Assembly: GCA_003427395.1 (NCBI GenBank)
Contig: BFEA01000729.1
Coordinates: 488,458-510,569 of the forward strand
Reading direction: 5' to 3'
DNA length: 22,112 bases
Source of the DNA: Chara braunii
Lineage: Eukaryota; Streptophyta; Charophyceae; Charales; Characeae
The notes beneath the pieces are model-generated. The model made no database searches. It worked only from the letters and a program-made list of their open reading frames with translations, and was not told where the DNA came from. Made by a program: the position numbers and the translations under genes. Numbering within the stretch: position 1 is the stretch's first letter; every line of letters starts with the position of its first letter. This document shows positions 8,916 to 17,599 of this stretch, piece by piece.

Positions 8916-9870
8916 TGGATGGTTAATGGTAACATTTACGGAAATACTAAGGGTTAAGAGTTATTACCTTCTTGAACTTTCTTCTTTATTCTGTTTTTTT
9001 TTCCGCGTTTATTGGTTAAACCACCAGCACCTCGGTTTGTCCCAATGCTTGATTTTGCCCACCCGTGCACTACCAACCCGCTGCAGGGGCCGGGCCTGGC
9101 CGTAGCATCCATATGCAACATAATTGAGCAAGACTTCTTGTTTTTTGACGATACATCCAAAAACAAAATCCAATCTCAAATTTGTCCGCCCCTGCACTAC
9201 AAAAGCCGTACGTGGGGAGAAGCAATATGCATTGCAATTGCGCCAGGATTGTTTTTCTGAACAGGCAAAACCATTTTTTGAGTTTTTCCCCGTGATATCT
9301 TCCCTCAAGTCGCGGCATCTACCGAACATCCACGGGGATGCGACATAAGGGAAAACCATCTTTCAATTATGTTTTCTGAAGGCGATGAGAGCAGCAAATC
9401 GCCAAAGTGGGGACACTTGAAATTGTGTCTCCCCCTCCCCTCGGGCCGCCCGCCTCTGGAAGGCCGAACCTGACCGTGGTCCATGTTTACAGGCACGGAG
9501 CTGCGGATAGCTCTTAATACGTAACCAGAAGAAACAGTAATCATATTACACCACTCCAGCGTGGATGATCAGTTTCTTGAACTTTCTTCTTCTTCCTTGT
9601 TTATGTTTTTTTTTTTTTTTTTTCTGTTTATTTAACAGTTAAAGACTGTCATCTCTAACCAAAAGATGCAGCGATCACATCACCTCCAACTTCCTTTTCT
9701 TTCTTCTTCTTCTTTTGATATGTTTTATGTTTACAAGATGGCGGGCTACATCCCCCTCCCTCTCCCTCACCGCATTCTAACGCTTGAAGCCAACTTCACC
9801 CTTTTCGCACAGCTGCAGCTCCCACCGTCCGATCAGTTCATCTAACTATACACTAGCATACAGTCTGCAG
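8916..9870. other. Repeat-derived region, no gene
   Basis: The phrase TTCTTGAACTTTCTTCTT occurs at about 8971 and again at about 9574, each followed by a T-rich run (T18 at 9606-9623). This could be two minus-strand retroposon tails or direct repeats bounding 600 bp. Between them, two weakly similar blocks both begin with TGCACTAC (about 9065 and 9194). Short open frames on both strands are not convincing. Confidence 0.45.
9606..9623. repeat. T18 homopolymer
   Basis: Eighteen T follow GTTTATG. It may be the complement of a poly(A) tail. Confidence 0.85.
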
Positions 9871-9948
9871 CATGTGGGCCAGTGGTACAGAGGGATACAG
9901 ACCAAAGGAACTTCTGTACTTCAAACAGGAGAAATGCAGCAATGGGAT

Positions 9949-10021
<73 letters not shown>
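9871..10021 (+). mobile_element. SINE-like element ending in A71
   Basis: CATGTGGGCCAGTGGTACAG starts with an A-box-like TGGGCCAGTGG (9874-9884) and resembles the head at 10146. CAGACCAAAGGAACTTCTG follows, also present (one change) near 10336. The element ends in 71 uninterrupted A (9951-10021), as expected of a retroposed transcript. No B box is seen, so it may be internally deleted. Confidence 0.6.
9951..10021. repeat. A71 homopolymer
   Basis: Seventy-one A in a row. Open frames crossing it are runs of Lys or Phe codons and are artefacts. Confidence 0.95.
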
Positions 10022-10022
<1 letters not shown>

Positions 10023-10145
10023 AGTTGCAATTGCAGGAAGGTCAAAATGAACAAGTGTCAGTGGACTCTTCACAAAGCCAACTGCAGGGAGCAGGCTTGC
10101 CCTTTTGCAAAAAGGGCATAAACTAATACACCTTTACCAGCCCCC

Positions 10146-10365
10146 CATGTGGCTGAGTGGTACGGTGCACACATGTCACTGTTCATATATACAGCTGACG
10201 AGTTCAATGAACTTCAATCCTGATCGAACCAGATATAGATACAATAAGGCTAGTTGCTACCACCTTTTGTACAAAACGTCTGTATTTGCCTGTCCATGCA
10301 CAACGTAGTGGCAGTACCCACCACGCCAAGAATCTACAGACCAACGGAACTTCTGTTTTTTCGTG
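10146..10365 (+). mobile_element. Second copy of the SINE-like element
   Basis: The A box TGGCTGAGTGG (10150-10160) is a consensus match, and a B-box-like AGTTCAATGAA lies at 10201. The shared block CAGACCAACGGAACTTCTG is at about 10336. Its spacing differs from the copy at 9871 by roughly 160 bp, consistent with a deletion in one copy. Confidence 0.55.
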
Positions 10366-10940
10366 AGTGATGGATTAGACACGAGAATGTGCACGTGCTG
10401 CTCACCAGTGCACAACGCTCGCCTTTCTTTTCTCATTCCTCCAGCGTCATATCTATTACCCAACACAACCACTTTTGACACTCCCTCTCAACCCCACACA
10501 AAAACACTCAGGGGCAACAGCACGAGTGGTTTTCGGAAAAGAAACTCTCAAGCAGAACGATTTCCAAAACCTGTCAACATAGGCAAAGACAAGAGTAGGA
10601 GAAGCAGCGGCAGCAGCAGCAGCAGCAGCAGCAGCAAAGGGATGACAGCACCAGTCAGGCTTGCAGGCACAGGCCAACAGGACTATCGATTTCAAAACTC
10701 GGCAGAGGCAAACGAGCTACACTAAAGCAGAATCATTGAGACTATGCTTGGAGAGGTCCCGAAGATGGCTGTGCACAAATTCCCACATTCTACGAAAAGG
10801 AAAGAGGAAAGAAGCAAGAGAGTTCCCTGCTGGGGATACCATTGTGTGCATTGGCGGCCAGTGAGCGATGCCCTAAGATGAAATGCCTTCTCCACTCTCC
10901 TCTTCTCCAGTACTCCTTTGAGCTTCATTCTGCCAACTGG
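10366..10940. other. No confident gene
   Basis: A plus-strand frame (10363-10725) runs through the CAG repeat and has mixed composition, but no start context, domain or splice support. The region is otherwise unremarkable. Confidence 0.35.
10611..10634. repeat. (CAG)8 trinucleotide repeat
   Basis: Eight perfect CAG units follow an imperfect AGCAGCGG start. Confidence 0.92.
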
Positions 10941-11741
10941 CGGTGGAGGAAATCTCCTCCCCGGCCAGCTTTTCACCTTCCTTCCTTCCTTCATCAACTC
11001 ACATCGTGCCCCTCCCCCGTAGACCCGCCTTCTTGCTTATCAAAGGGGGTAAAGGGGACAAATATCACCGTCTCCTCTCAATGTCTCCTCCCTCTCATCC
11101 ACCACCACCAGCACCACCTTCCTTTTGTCTTCTTGCCACGTCGGCTCTGCATCAATCACAACAACAACCCCAACCCCCCCCCCTCCTCCTCCCCTCCTTT
11201 TCCTGCTCTGCATGACAAACTGCTTCATCCACCTCCACTGTCATCAGGACACCCTCCTGGCTGCACCTGGTAACTAGGCTATATTACTGCCGCTGCTATT
11301 GCCATTGCCATTGCTGCTGTGCATGCCCCCAATAGCACGGCTCGCACAAACGCTTCTGCCCCTGCTTCATTCCGCTGCTATACCGGTCTGGCCGCTACTG
11401 TATCTCCTGCAATGCCACCCCGTATTGCCACCATTACTGCTCCCATGGCTGCTCACGCTGGCTGCGCCGCTGCTTTCCCTGTACTTTGGTCCTCAAGGCA
11501 CGCCACTTACCTCCTGCTCTCTGTTCCTTCAGCAGCTGCATTTCCCATCGCATCCTCTACTGTATTAGCACCTGCAGCAAGGCTTCCACCTGCTAATTAC
11601 CCTATGGGAGTGTCACCACGCTGCCACTTCCAAAACAGCTGCAGAATTGCCCGCCCCTCCTGAATTGCCACCTTCTACAGTAAGACCACCTATTCTTCTG
11701 CCGCACACATGGCCACCACACCTCCTCCGACATCAGGACTC

Positions 11742-11833
11742 CAGAGCTCCAGCTCCTGCTGCCGCTGCACCTGCTCCGTAATCAAAGCTCCAAAGCTCCA
11801 GCTCCTGCTGCCACTGCACCTGCTCCGCAATCC
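11742..11833. repeat. Tandem duplication of about 46 bp
   Basis: AGCTCCAGCTCCTGCTGCC followed by a GCACCTGCTCCG block occurs twice in succession, with a few changes. It encodes APAAAAPAP in one phase, with a TAA in the first copy. Confidence 0.75.
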
Positions 11834-12665
11834 ATGCGCCATAACTCCGGCTTCCACTAAATCCTCACCTACTTCAAGACCGATTCTTCCGCCGCACACA
11901 ACTCCTACTGTGGTGCAGGATGCAGGATATCGCACAGGTGCAGAATGCGGCACGCTGTGCCTTGTCCTGCTCCCGACCCTGCACCTCCTCCCCCTCTGCC
12001 ACATTTGCTGAACCCCCCCTGCAGCAGCCCGACCTCCACCTCCCCCAATATCAATTCACATATGTTGCACACATTCCTACTGCTCCTCCTAATCCTGCAC
12101 CTGCTCTGCAATCGGAACTCCCACAGAACCACCACGTGCTGCTGCTGTCGCACCGGCGCGCACAACTCCATATCATTCTGCTGCTGCACCTGCTTTCGAG
12201 CTCGCACCTCCTGCTGCGTGCCAGCTGCTTCCGTTATACCGCCTGCTTTTGCAGCACAGCCTCTAATCCGCCGGCCCCTCACCTGCTGCCGCAACAGAAC
12301 ACACGTTCCACCAGCTCGATATCCTCCACGTCTTCCAAGCGCTCCAGTTTTTCCCACCCACTGTACCACCTGCTGCAAATGTTCCACGTCTGCCGTGGGT
12401 TGTACCTGTTCCCGCTATCCCATCTGTTTGTCCTACAAAACGGTTTATTCCACCAACTGTTCCTCTTGCTCCACCTGTTTCACCTGTTCCATCTCTGCAC
12501 CAGTTCGACTTGCTGCACCGGTTCTCAGTAGTCCCCCTAACCACCTGTTCCATCTCCAGCATCTGTTCCGCCGGTTCAACCAATTCCACCTACCCCCACA
12601 CCCGTTTCATCATTTCACACCCGTTTCAGCATTTCGACCTGTTCCACCTCCTGCAGCTTCCTCCA

Positions 12666-12746
12666 CCTCCTGATCCTCCCTTCAAGCCCCCAACTATCGC
12701 ACCAGNCCTCCTGATCCTCCCTTCAAGCCCCCAACTATCGCACCAG
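12666..12746. repeat. Exact 40-bp duplication on both sides of a single N
   Basis: 12666-12705 equals 12707-12746 base for base, and position 12706 is N. This is what an unmerged overlap between two contig ends looks like, so one copy is probably an assembly artefact. Confidence 0.9.
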
Positions 12747-12758
12747 TTCTCATTAGCG

Positions 12759-12770
12759 CCCCCCCCCCCC
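12759..12770. repeat. C12 homopolymer
   Basis: Twelve C inside the pyrimidine-rich tract. Confidence 0.85.
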
Positions 12771-13206
12771 TTTCTCCTTCTGTTTCACCCCAAGCATTTG
12801 CTCCTCCCGTTCGCCCATTTCCACCTACCACACCTGTTTCCCATTTTCCACCTGCTCCACCTTCTCCGCCTGTTCCACCTCCTGCAACCTTGTCCACCTC
12901 TGATCCCTTATCCTCCCGGACAACCCTCAACCATCCCACCAGTTCCCAATATTGTCCACCAGTTACACCTGTTCCGTTTTTTCCACATTTACCATCTGCT
13001 TCCACGTCCACTTCCTGCACCTGTTCCACCCACCCGTCGAGCCTGTTCTTACATGCAACAAACAAAACCTGTACTCAGGCAGCTGATCCTCCACGGCTAA
13101 TGCCACCCGCACCTGTTCCCAACACCCCCCCTTCCTGGCACCATACTCCCACTCCTCCGCTGCTGCACAACCAAGACTTCAGACCAACCTTCCTCCGATT
13201 CATGCC

Positions 13207-13539
13207 TTACCTGTCCGACAACCATGCTCCTGTCCATCCTTCTCGCCATCCCCGTCCTCCTCTTTCCAACCCGCTTCCTCCTCCCTCATTCACCTGCCAT
13301 GTCCAACCTCTTCTTCCTGCTGCCCTGTAACCTGTCTCATATAAAGGGCCTCTTTTACAATATGTAAGCACATCAGCGGCGCCCTCCGTTTCTACCTTCC
13401 TTTGCAGCTTCCGAAAAGAGTACAGTACGATCTCCCTGATTTTAGACCTGGGAATTTCCGACAGTCCACCCAGGCCACGTTCTTCCCTTTCCCATGGCAA
13501 CTTTTCCAAAGTCTCAAGTTCCAAATGGCAGTCGACCAT
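13207..13539 (-). CDS. Hypothetical open frame, possible exon
   Basis: From an ATG in good context (AAACATGG) the minus frame reads MVDCHLELETLEKLPWERE, then SEIPRSKIREIVLYSFRKL and further charged, helix-prone sequence. After RRGWTWQ there is a donor-like CAG/GTGAAT, beyond which the frame turns Gly/Arg-rich. The first 80 residues look protein-like; I do not recognise a family. An in-frame TAA lies just upstream of the ATG. If real, later exons would fall in the GGTGGAACAGG-rich minus strand of the tract below 13.2 kb. Confidence 0.3.
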   Translation of the reverse strand: MVDCHLELETLEKLPWEREERGLGGLSEIPRSKIREIVLYSFRKLQRKVETEGAADVLTYCKRGPLYETGYRAAGRRGWTWQVNEGGGSGLERGGRGWREGWTGAWLSDR

Positions 13540-13856
13540 GTTTTATCACCGAGGGTTCCCGTAGGTAGGTACTCCGTGTATCCAGGCGCACCCCGGATGG
13601 CAACACAGAGCGCATGCCGGCGTATTTTTTTGCAAGACCTTATATCAAAAAAATCAGTTTTGCTGCAAATGATCCTTTCAGGAACCATGAACCCGCCTCG
13701 CTTCCCCAACCTCCTTTCTCCGCCAGTTGAGATCGAAGAAGCAAGCAACCCATCATCAAAAAACACTAAAGCGTTCTGAAATACCCCCTCGTCAATCACA
13801 CGTTCATCCTCGAGAGAGAGAGGTAGTTCTCCTCTTTCACCATCGTGGATCACCAA
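13392..13856 (-). CDS. Hypothetical open frame overlapping the previous one
   Basis: The frame stays open for 154 codons on the minus strand, with balanced composition: GELPLSLEDERVIDEG, then NALVFFDDGLLASS, then MVPERIICSKTDFFDI. It overlaps the frame starting at 13539 in another phase, so at most one can be coding at 13392-13539. One reading is an exon followed by an intron and then the other frame, but no pair of splice sites fitted cleanly. The recorded start is a TTG, so the true 5' border is unknown. Confidence 0.28.
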   Translation of the reverse strand: MVIHDGERGELPLSLEDERVIDEGVFQNALVFFDDGLLASSISTGGERRLGKRGGFMVPERIICSKTDFFDIRSCKKIRRHALCVAIRGAPGYTEYLPTGTLGDKTWSTAIWNLRLWKSCHGKGKNVAWVDCRKFPGLKSGRSYCTLFGSCKGR

Positions 13857-15023
13857 CGATGTGTTTCCTTTTTTGCTTTACTAGCATCTCCAATATTACA
13901 CTGTATGGAAATCACGACCATGATCGCTTGTCTGCTCCTCTTCTGCGGTGAGGCTCACAGGAGCCGTCGTTCTGGGTCACACACGCCGCAGCTGCATCGT
14001 ACATTCTCAAACAACGGGAAAATGGCGCTTATAAACCTTTAAAATCCCCCATACAACTCTTCCCTGTCAATTACTTGCCTTGACTTCAGTCACAACAACT
14101 CATACTTCCGCGAGCTTCGGAGGAACTCAGTTTCCTTGCCCCCCCCTCCNGTCAAGAAAGACTCTAATTGGGAGGCGACGTCCGATCTATCTCCCGTAGT
14201 CGTAGGATATGGCATTTGGCTTGGCTCCTCGACACGCAAAAGAGACTATTGGGCGCATTTAGTGACGCATGCAGTACCTGCCTGCATGCATCCAAGCATC
14301 TCCACAGCATCATCCTCCTCATCATCATCATCACCATCAAATGTCACAAATTGACACGTTTGGCCTCCTCCTGCAATGGCACTCGTTCCCAAACCTCTTC
14401 TTACCTGATTCAAAAACTTAGCACACAACAACAATTGCGACATTGGAGGACGTGTCGGCAGCACGTCTTTTCACACACAACCAGGGAGGCACTTCGTTGG
14501 ATTTTTATGAGCAAGCGAGTGAGTTCCCTGACGTATTCACCGCGACGCAACTTTCAGAAATCCCTCGACTAAATCAGCCTTCTGCGCCGAACTCTCTCTA
14601 GAACGCTTCCATCCACGGAACCCGCAAACTACCAAGTTCCATGGAGAAAGCCACCACCGCTCTCTTCAGTCAACAACACCCTGCAAGAAAACGACCGTGG
14701 CCTTCACCACAAGTTCCTGCCCTCCCGTGTCACAACTCCATCCGCATATGTATTGCGTTCCACGAAGAAATCGGACCAACATCCCACGTCATGTAGAAGC
14801 CGTCGGCTCCAAACAAGGAGTGGTTGGTTGATGGAAGGGCCTGTCCGCAAGCGGCTCCTGACCGCGTGTCCCTCCCTCTCTAGAGAGTACCATATATACC
14901 CTGGATGACTGGAAGGGGCAGGAAATCGGTCGGAAACGATGTGGCCAACCACCGCTACTCCTGCTGCGTCTACGGGCGCTGCTACATCCCAACCTGTCCT
15001 CGCTCATTCCGTCGTTACCCCAC
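13857..15023. other. No confident gene
   Basis: Several short frames overlap on both strands without clear signals. Position 14150 is a single N after a C-rich run. A minus-strand TATATATGG lies at about 14891-14899. A CATCATCATCATCACC stretch near 14325 is a short imperfect repeat. Confidence 0.35.
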
Positions 15024-15029
15024 TATAAA
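15024..15029 (+). promoter_or_regulatory. Possible TATA box
   Basis: TATAAA in CCCCACTATAAAGTTG stands 46 bp before an ATG at 15070. Transcription starting about 30 bp downstream would leave a leader of under 20 nt. Confidence 0.35.
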
Positions 15030-15069
15030 GTTGATAATCACAAGCTTCGCATCCAAGACAAGACACAGC

Positions 15070-15189
15070 ATGAGCAACGCTGCTTTTGCGGCTGCTGCGG
15101 CTGCTGCGGCTGCTACTCCTGCTTTTGACTTCCAGACTTTGCCACTGTGGTGTGCGATCGATCCGGCGGCTGCGTTTGCCACCGCCTAA
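15070..15189 (+). CDS. Hypothetical 39-residue Ala-rich frame
   Basis: MSNAAF, a run of nine Ala (from alternating GCT and GCG codons), then TPAFDFQTLPLWCAIDP, ending at TAA 15187. The same frame continues open from that stop to 15486, including NVTTEVPFADETRVFAFAP and a hydrophobic stretch. A strong acceptor (CCCTTCGCCTGCAG at about 15229) could allow splicing past the stop. The Ala run may simply be a GCT repeat, and a longer frame exists on the other strand from 15258. Confidence 0.27.
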   Translation: MSNAAFAAAAAAAAATPAFDFQTLPLWCAIDPAAAFATA

Positions 15190-15257
15190 GTCGAGTCGCT
15201 ACCTCTCTGCTTTCCCTTCGCCTGCAGGTTCGCTCGTTGCCCCTCATCTCGAACGTT

Positions 15258-15800
15258 TCACCGTACGTATCCCCGCGCAGTGGTTGTGGTCGTTAATGCT
15301 GCTGGCTGCTTCTCCACGCGCAGACCACATAATGTTACGACCGAGGTACCTTTTGCCGATGAAACCCGAGTGTTTGCCTTTGCTCCTGCCCGTCTGTTGC
15401 TGCCTGTTGTAATCATCGAAAATGGTGCCGATCCTGCCTTTTTTTTAATGCCCTGCTGCTTTCCAATTTGCCGCCACCAGTGCTGATGATGATGATGATG
15501 ATGATGATGATGCCGCTGCTGCTGCTGCTGTGTGCTGCCAAATTTGCCTGCGGCACTGCCATCATCTGTAGCTGTTGCTGCACTGCCCTGCAATTTGGGG
15601 TTTATACCAGAGTGGCTGCCGTGGCTGCCGCCGCTTCCCCCAGCGGCCTGGTTTGCTGTTAGCACAGCACTTCGCTTTGCTGGCAAACATAAGGCAAGGG
15701 AGTTTATTGACAGGTCACACCCGATATGCACGACGACAACCAGACAACTGAGTCGTTGTTGAGCCAAGAGAGCCATCCAAAAGGAGGTGCCTGCAATCAA
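15258..15800 (-). CDS. Hypothetical exon with Gln and His runs
   Basis: The frame is open for 180 codons on the minus strand. The middle reads GGSGGSHGSHSGINPKLQG, then FGSTQQQQQRHH with nine His in all, then QHWWRQIGKQQGIKKK. Such homopolymer runs are common in regulatory proteins, but here they come from the (TGA)n and (GCT)n repeats and could be incidental. A fair acceptor (CCTTATGTTTGCCAG at about 15687) and a donor (ACG/GTGAAA at about 15262) suggest an exon. No domain recognised. Confidence 0.35.
   Translation of the reverse strand: MIAGTSFWMALLAQQRLSCLVVVVHIGCDLSINSLALCLPAKRSAVLTANQAAGGSGGSHGSHSGINPKLQGSAATATDDGSAAGKFGSTQQQQQRHHHHHHHHHQHWWRQIGKQQGIKKKAGSAPFSMITTGSNRRAGAKANTRVSSAKGTSVVTLCGLRVEKQPAALTTTTTARGYVR
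15484..15530. repeat. (TGA)9 followed by (GCT)5
   Basis: 15484-15512 is a perfect TGA repeat; after two bases, 15515-15530 is a GCT repeat. The minus strand reads these as His and Gln codons. Confidence 0.92.
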
Positions 15801-16318
15801 TCATTCATACACAACGAATGCCATACTTGCACTAGGCGGACTTTCCAGGATGTTTCTGACCGTGATTACCGCCGATTTCAGTCGACACAGTTCCGGTATG
15901 GGTAGTCCGAAAGACTTCATCTTGCACTAGCCCGTGCGGCCCGCTCGGCCCAACCGCTCTCCTCTCCTTCTTCCCAACATGGCACTGCCATCGTGACCCC
16001 GTGTGACCCTACCCACTCCAGTCCGCCAAACAAACGTGGAAAGATGACACGCAACCAACCAACGCTTCTCTAGATATATATATCGTCAGACAGAGCTGCC
16101 CAGCCTACGGCGCAACAAACAGATACCGACATAGCCACATACATATGAGGGGATGCGACAAAAAGGAAAGGGGCCTAGATGGATAGACTTTCTTTTAATG
16201 GACTCGCACTTCCTATCAGATGGACGGAGAGTTTGAACAACAAAAAACAGATGGATGGGGACAGGCTTACGTAAGATATCATCACCGCATCCATACATAC
16301 ACACACATAAATATCAAG
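15801..16318. other. No gene seen
   Basis: No convincing frame. There is an AT run (ATATATATAT near 16075) and ACACACACA near 16300. GATGGA-type words recur around 16179, 16220 and 16252. The region lies on the 3' side of the minus-strand ribozyme and may be the remainder of the element that carried it. Confidence 0.4.
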
Positions 16319-16362
16319 CCTCCTGATGAGTAAGTGAAAGCCCGACGAGACAGTCTGGCACA
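16319..16362 (+). pseudogene. Decayed hammerhead ribozyme copy
   Basis: CCTCCTGATGAGT at 16319-16331 keeps the core CUGAUGA (16323-16329), but the second core element is GAGA instead of GAAA (16347-16350). Stem II has two mismatches and no GAGG partner for stem I lies upstream. It matches the complement of 16450-16493 at 38 of 44 positions. Cleavage activity is not expected. Confidence 0.75.
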
Positions 16363-16458
16363 TTCATGACTTTTTCGTGTGGAGTTGTGTACAGCGAACA
16401 TAGCAACACACTCATCTGTGGGGACCCAATGCAAACCCAACGATGACGCTGTGACAGG

Positions 16459-16508
16459 CTGTTTCGTCGGACTTTCACCGACTCATCAGGAGGATATAAC
16501 CTCGACAG
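16459..16508 (-). ncRNA. Type III hammerhead ribozyme
   Basis: Read on the minus strand, all parts of a hammerhead are present in order. CUGUC (16508-16504) ends stem III and supplies the GUC cleavage triplet. GAGG, UUAUAU and CCUC form stem-loop I (16503-16490). CUGAUGA is at 16489-16483. GUCGG, UGAAAGU and CCGAC form stem-loop II (16482-16466). GAA follows, and ACAG (16462-16459) pairs with CUGU. Self-cleavage is expected after 16504. Stem III is only 4 bp; such short stems are known in retrozyme- and Penelope-associated hammerheads, where a dimeric or longer transcript helps folding. Activity is untested. Confidence 0.88.
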
Positions 16509-17022
16509 ACTGGACAGCAGGAACGTACACAGCTTGTCTTATTCCACAGCAGGGCTAGCGCTACTACCCAACGCACGCAGGTTTTCTCCACCATCACGCC
16601 CCCACAACCCCCCCCCGCTACTTACAGGCGTACCAGACTGACGTGAGAACCGATCGCCTTACTGACACACCTTCGTCTGCAATCCTTGCAGACGGGTTTG
16701 GTCCTCCGACCTCATCCCGTGGGCCCGGACTAACGAATAACCGTGCCAGAAAGGAAAACCAACACCCCGCAACGACACAAACATCGTCAGCGGCAAAGCC
16801 ATCACTCCCCAAACACCATCATCACCCCCGCTTGCACCGCCTCGCCCCCCTCTCGGCCGCCGTTTTCAATCCCGTTTTGCCACCAACGCTAGCAATTCGA
16901 TTCGTCCACAAAGGATGCGCAGGATTCATAAAAAAGCAGGCGAACCTCGATGGCTCAGAAAGCAAAAGCACAGAAAGACAGCACCCAAAACACGGCCACC
17001 ATCTCCAAAAAATTCAGATATA

Positions 17023-17043
17023 GCAACACACACACACACACGC
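17023..17043. repeat. (AC)n microsatellite
   Basis: About nine AC units, ending CGCAGG. Confidence 0.85.
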
Positions 17044-17181
17044 AGGCGGGAAGCAAAACAAAGGCCGTCAGGCAGCAGAAAGTCGGGGAAAACGAATCGA
17101 AACCAAAGAAAAGGCACCAATGCTGGACACGCTCTGCTAAGGAAAGGAGTGCGTGAAACTTCCCCTCCCACAATACACCTC

Positions 17182-17198
17182 GGGGGGGGGGGGGGGGG
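17182..17198. repeat. G17 homopolymer
   Basis: Seventeen consecutive G, which could also form G-quadruplex structure. Confidence 0.92.
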
Positions 17199-17339
17199 AG
17201 GAAGCCACGCGCAATCGCGAGTGCTGGAAGCTTGACTAAGAAGAGAAAAACGCCCGAAGCGACACCGCACATGTGCAAACGGTTGCCAAAAAACGTTTTG
17301 GTATCTAGCGGTAAATATCTCTCAACCCCCCAAACCCGA

Positions 17340-17459
17340 AAACGCGGTCAAATACGTCGGCGATATGCCTTAGTGATACGTAAATGCGATAAAAGGTTTT
17401 CCGGCAGAGATACCGAGGTGGCTTTACCCCATTTATCGCCAACGTATGTAACCGCGTTT
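17340..17459. repeat. Foldback element: inverted arms of about 28 bp
   Basis: AAACGCGGTCAAATACGTC then GGCGATATG (17340-17367) pairs with the complement of 17430-17459 (AAACGCGGTTACATACGTT then GGCGATAAATG), with about 23 of 26 aligned positions equal. The loop is about 62 bp. The surrounding 17.3-17.6 kb is richer in AT and in CG dinucleotides than its neighbours, as in an inserted element. An open plus frame (17232-17630, 132 codons) crosses it but looks incidental. Confidence 0.75.
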
Positions 17460-17599
17460 ACGACCATGTTCAGTCACCAAAAGAAATGGTCCACCGTGCG
17501 AGTGTCCTCGATGTCGATGACGATAACGTACAATCAGAAGTGCGCAGGAAAGGTGGGTAATAAGTACTTGTACTTCGACTTCGCATTTCCGAGCTTCCT

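Larger units (their letters stand above)
10940..13330 (+). pseudogene. Pyrimidine-rich tract, possibly a decayed proline-rich coding repeat
   Basis: The plus strand is strongly C+T-rich. CACCTGTTCC-like words recur about nine times between 12.4 and 13.1 kb, and GCACCTGCTCC-like words between 11.7 and 12.2 kb. In one phase these read PPVP or APAP, as in wall-type proline-rich or Pro/Ala-rich proteins, but the proline phase jumps between frames (for example around 12.24, 12.5 and 12.6 kb). All three plus frames stay open for long stretches. That fits either a frameshifted pseudogene or a non-coding low-complexity tract. There is no clear start, signal peptide or stop. Confidence 0.38.
16509..17290. 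other. No confident gene
   Basis: The region has overlapping short frames on both strands, an imperfect C9 run near 16608, an AC repeat at about 17023-17043 and a G17 run at 17182-17198. The plus frame 16643-17023 has mixed composition but no support from start context, splicing or motif. Confidence 0.4.

Noticed and set aside
9784-10126. Frames encoding long Lys or Phe runs
   Set aside because: They are translations of the A71 homopolymer.
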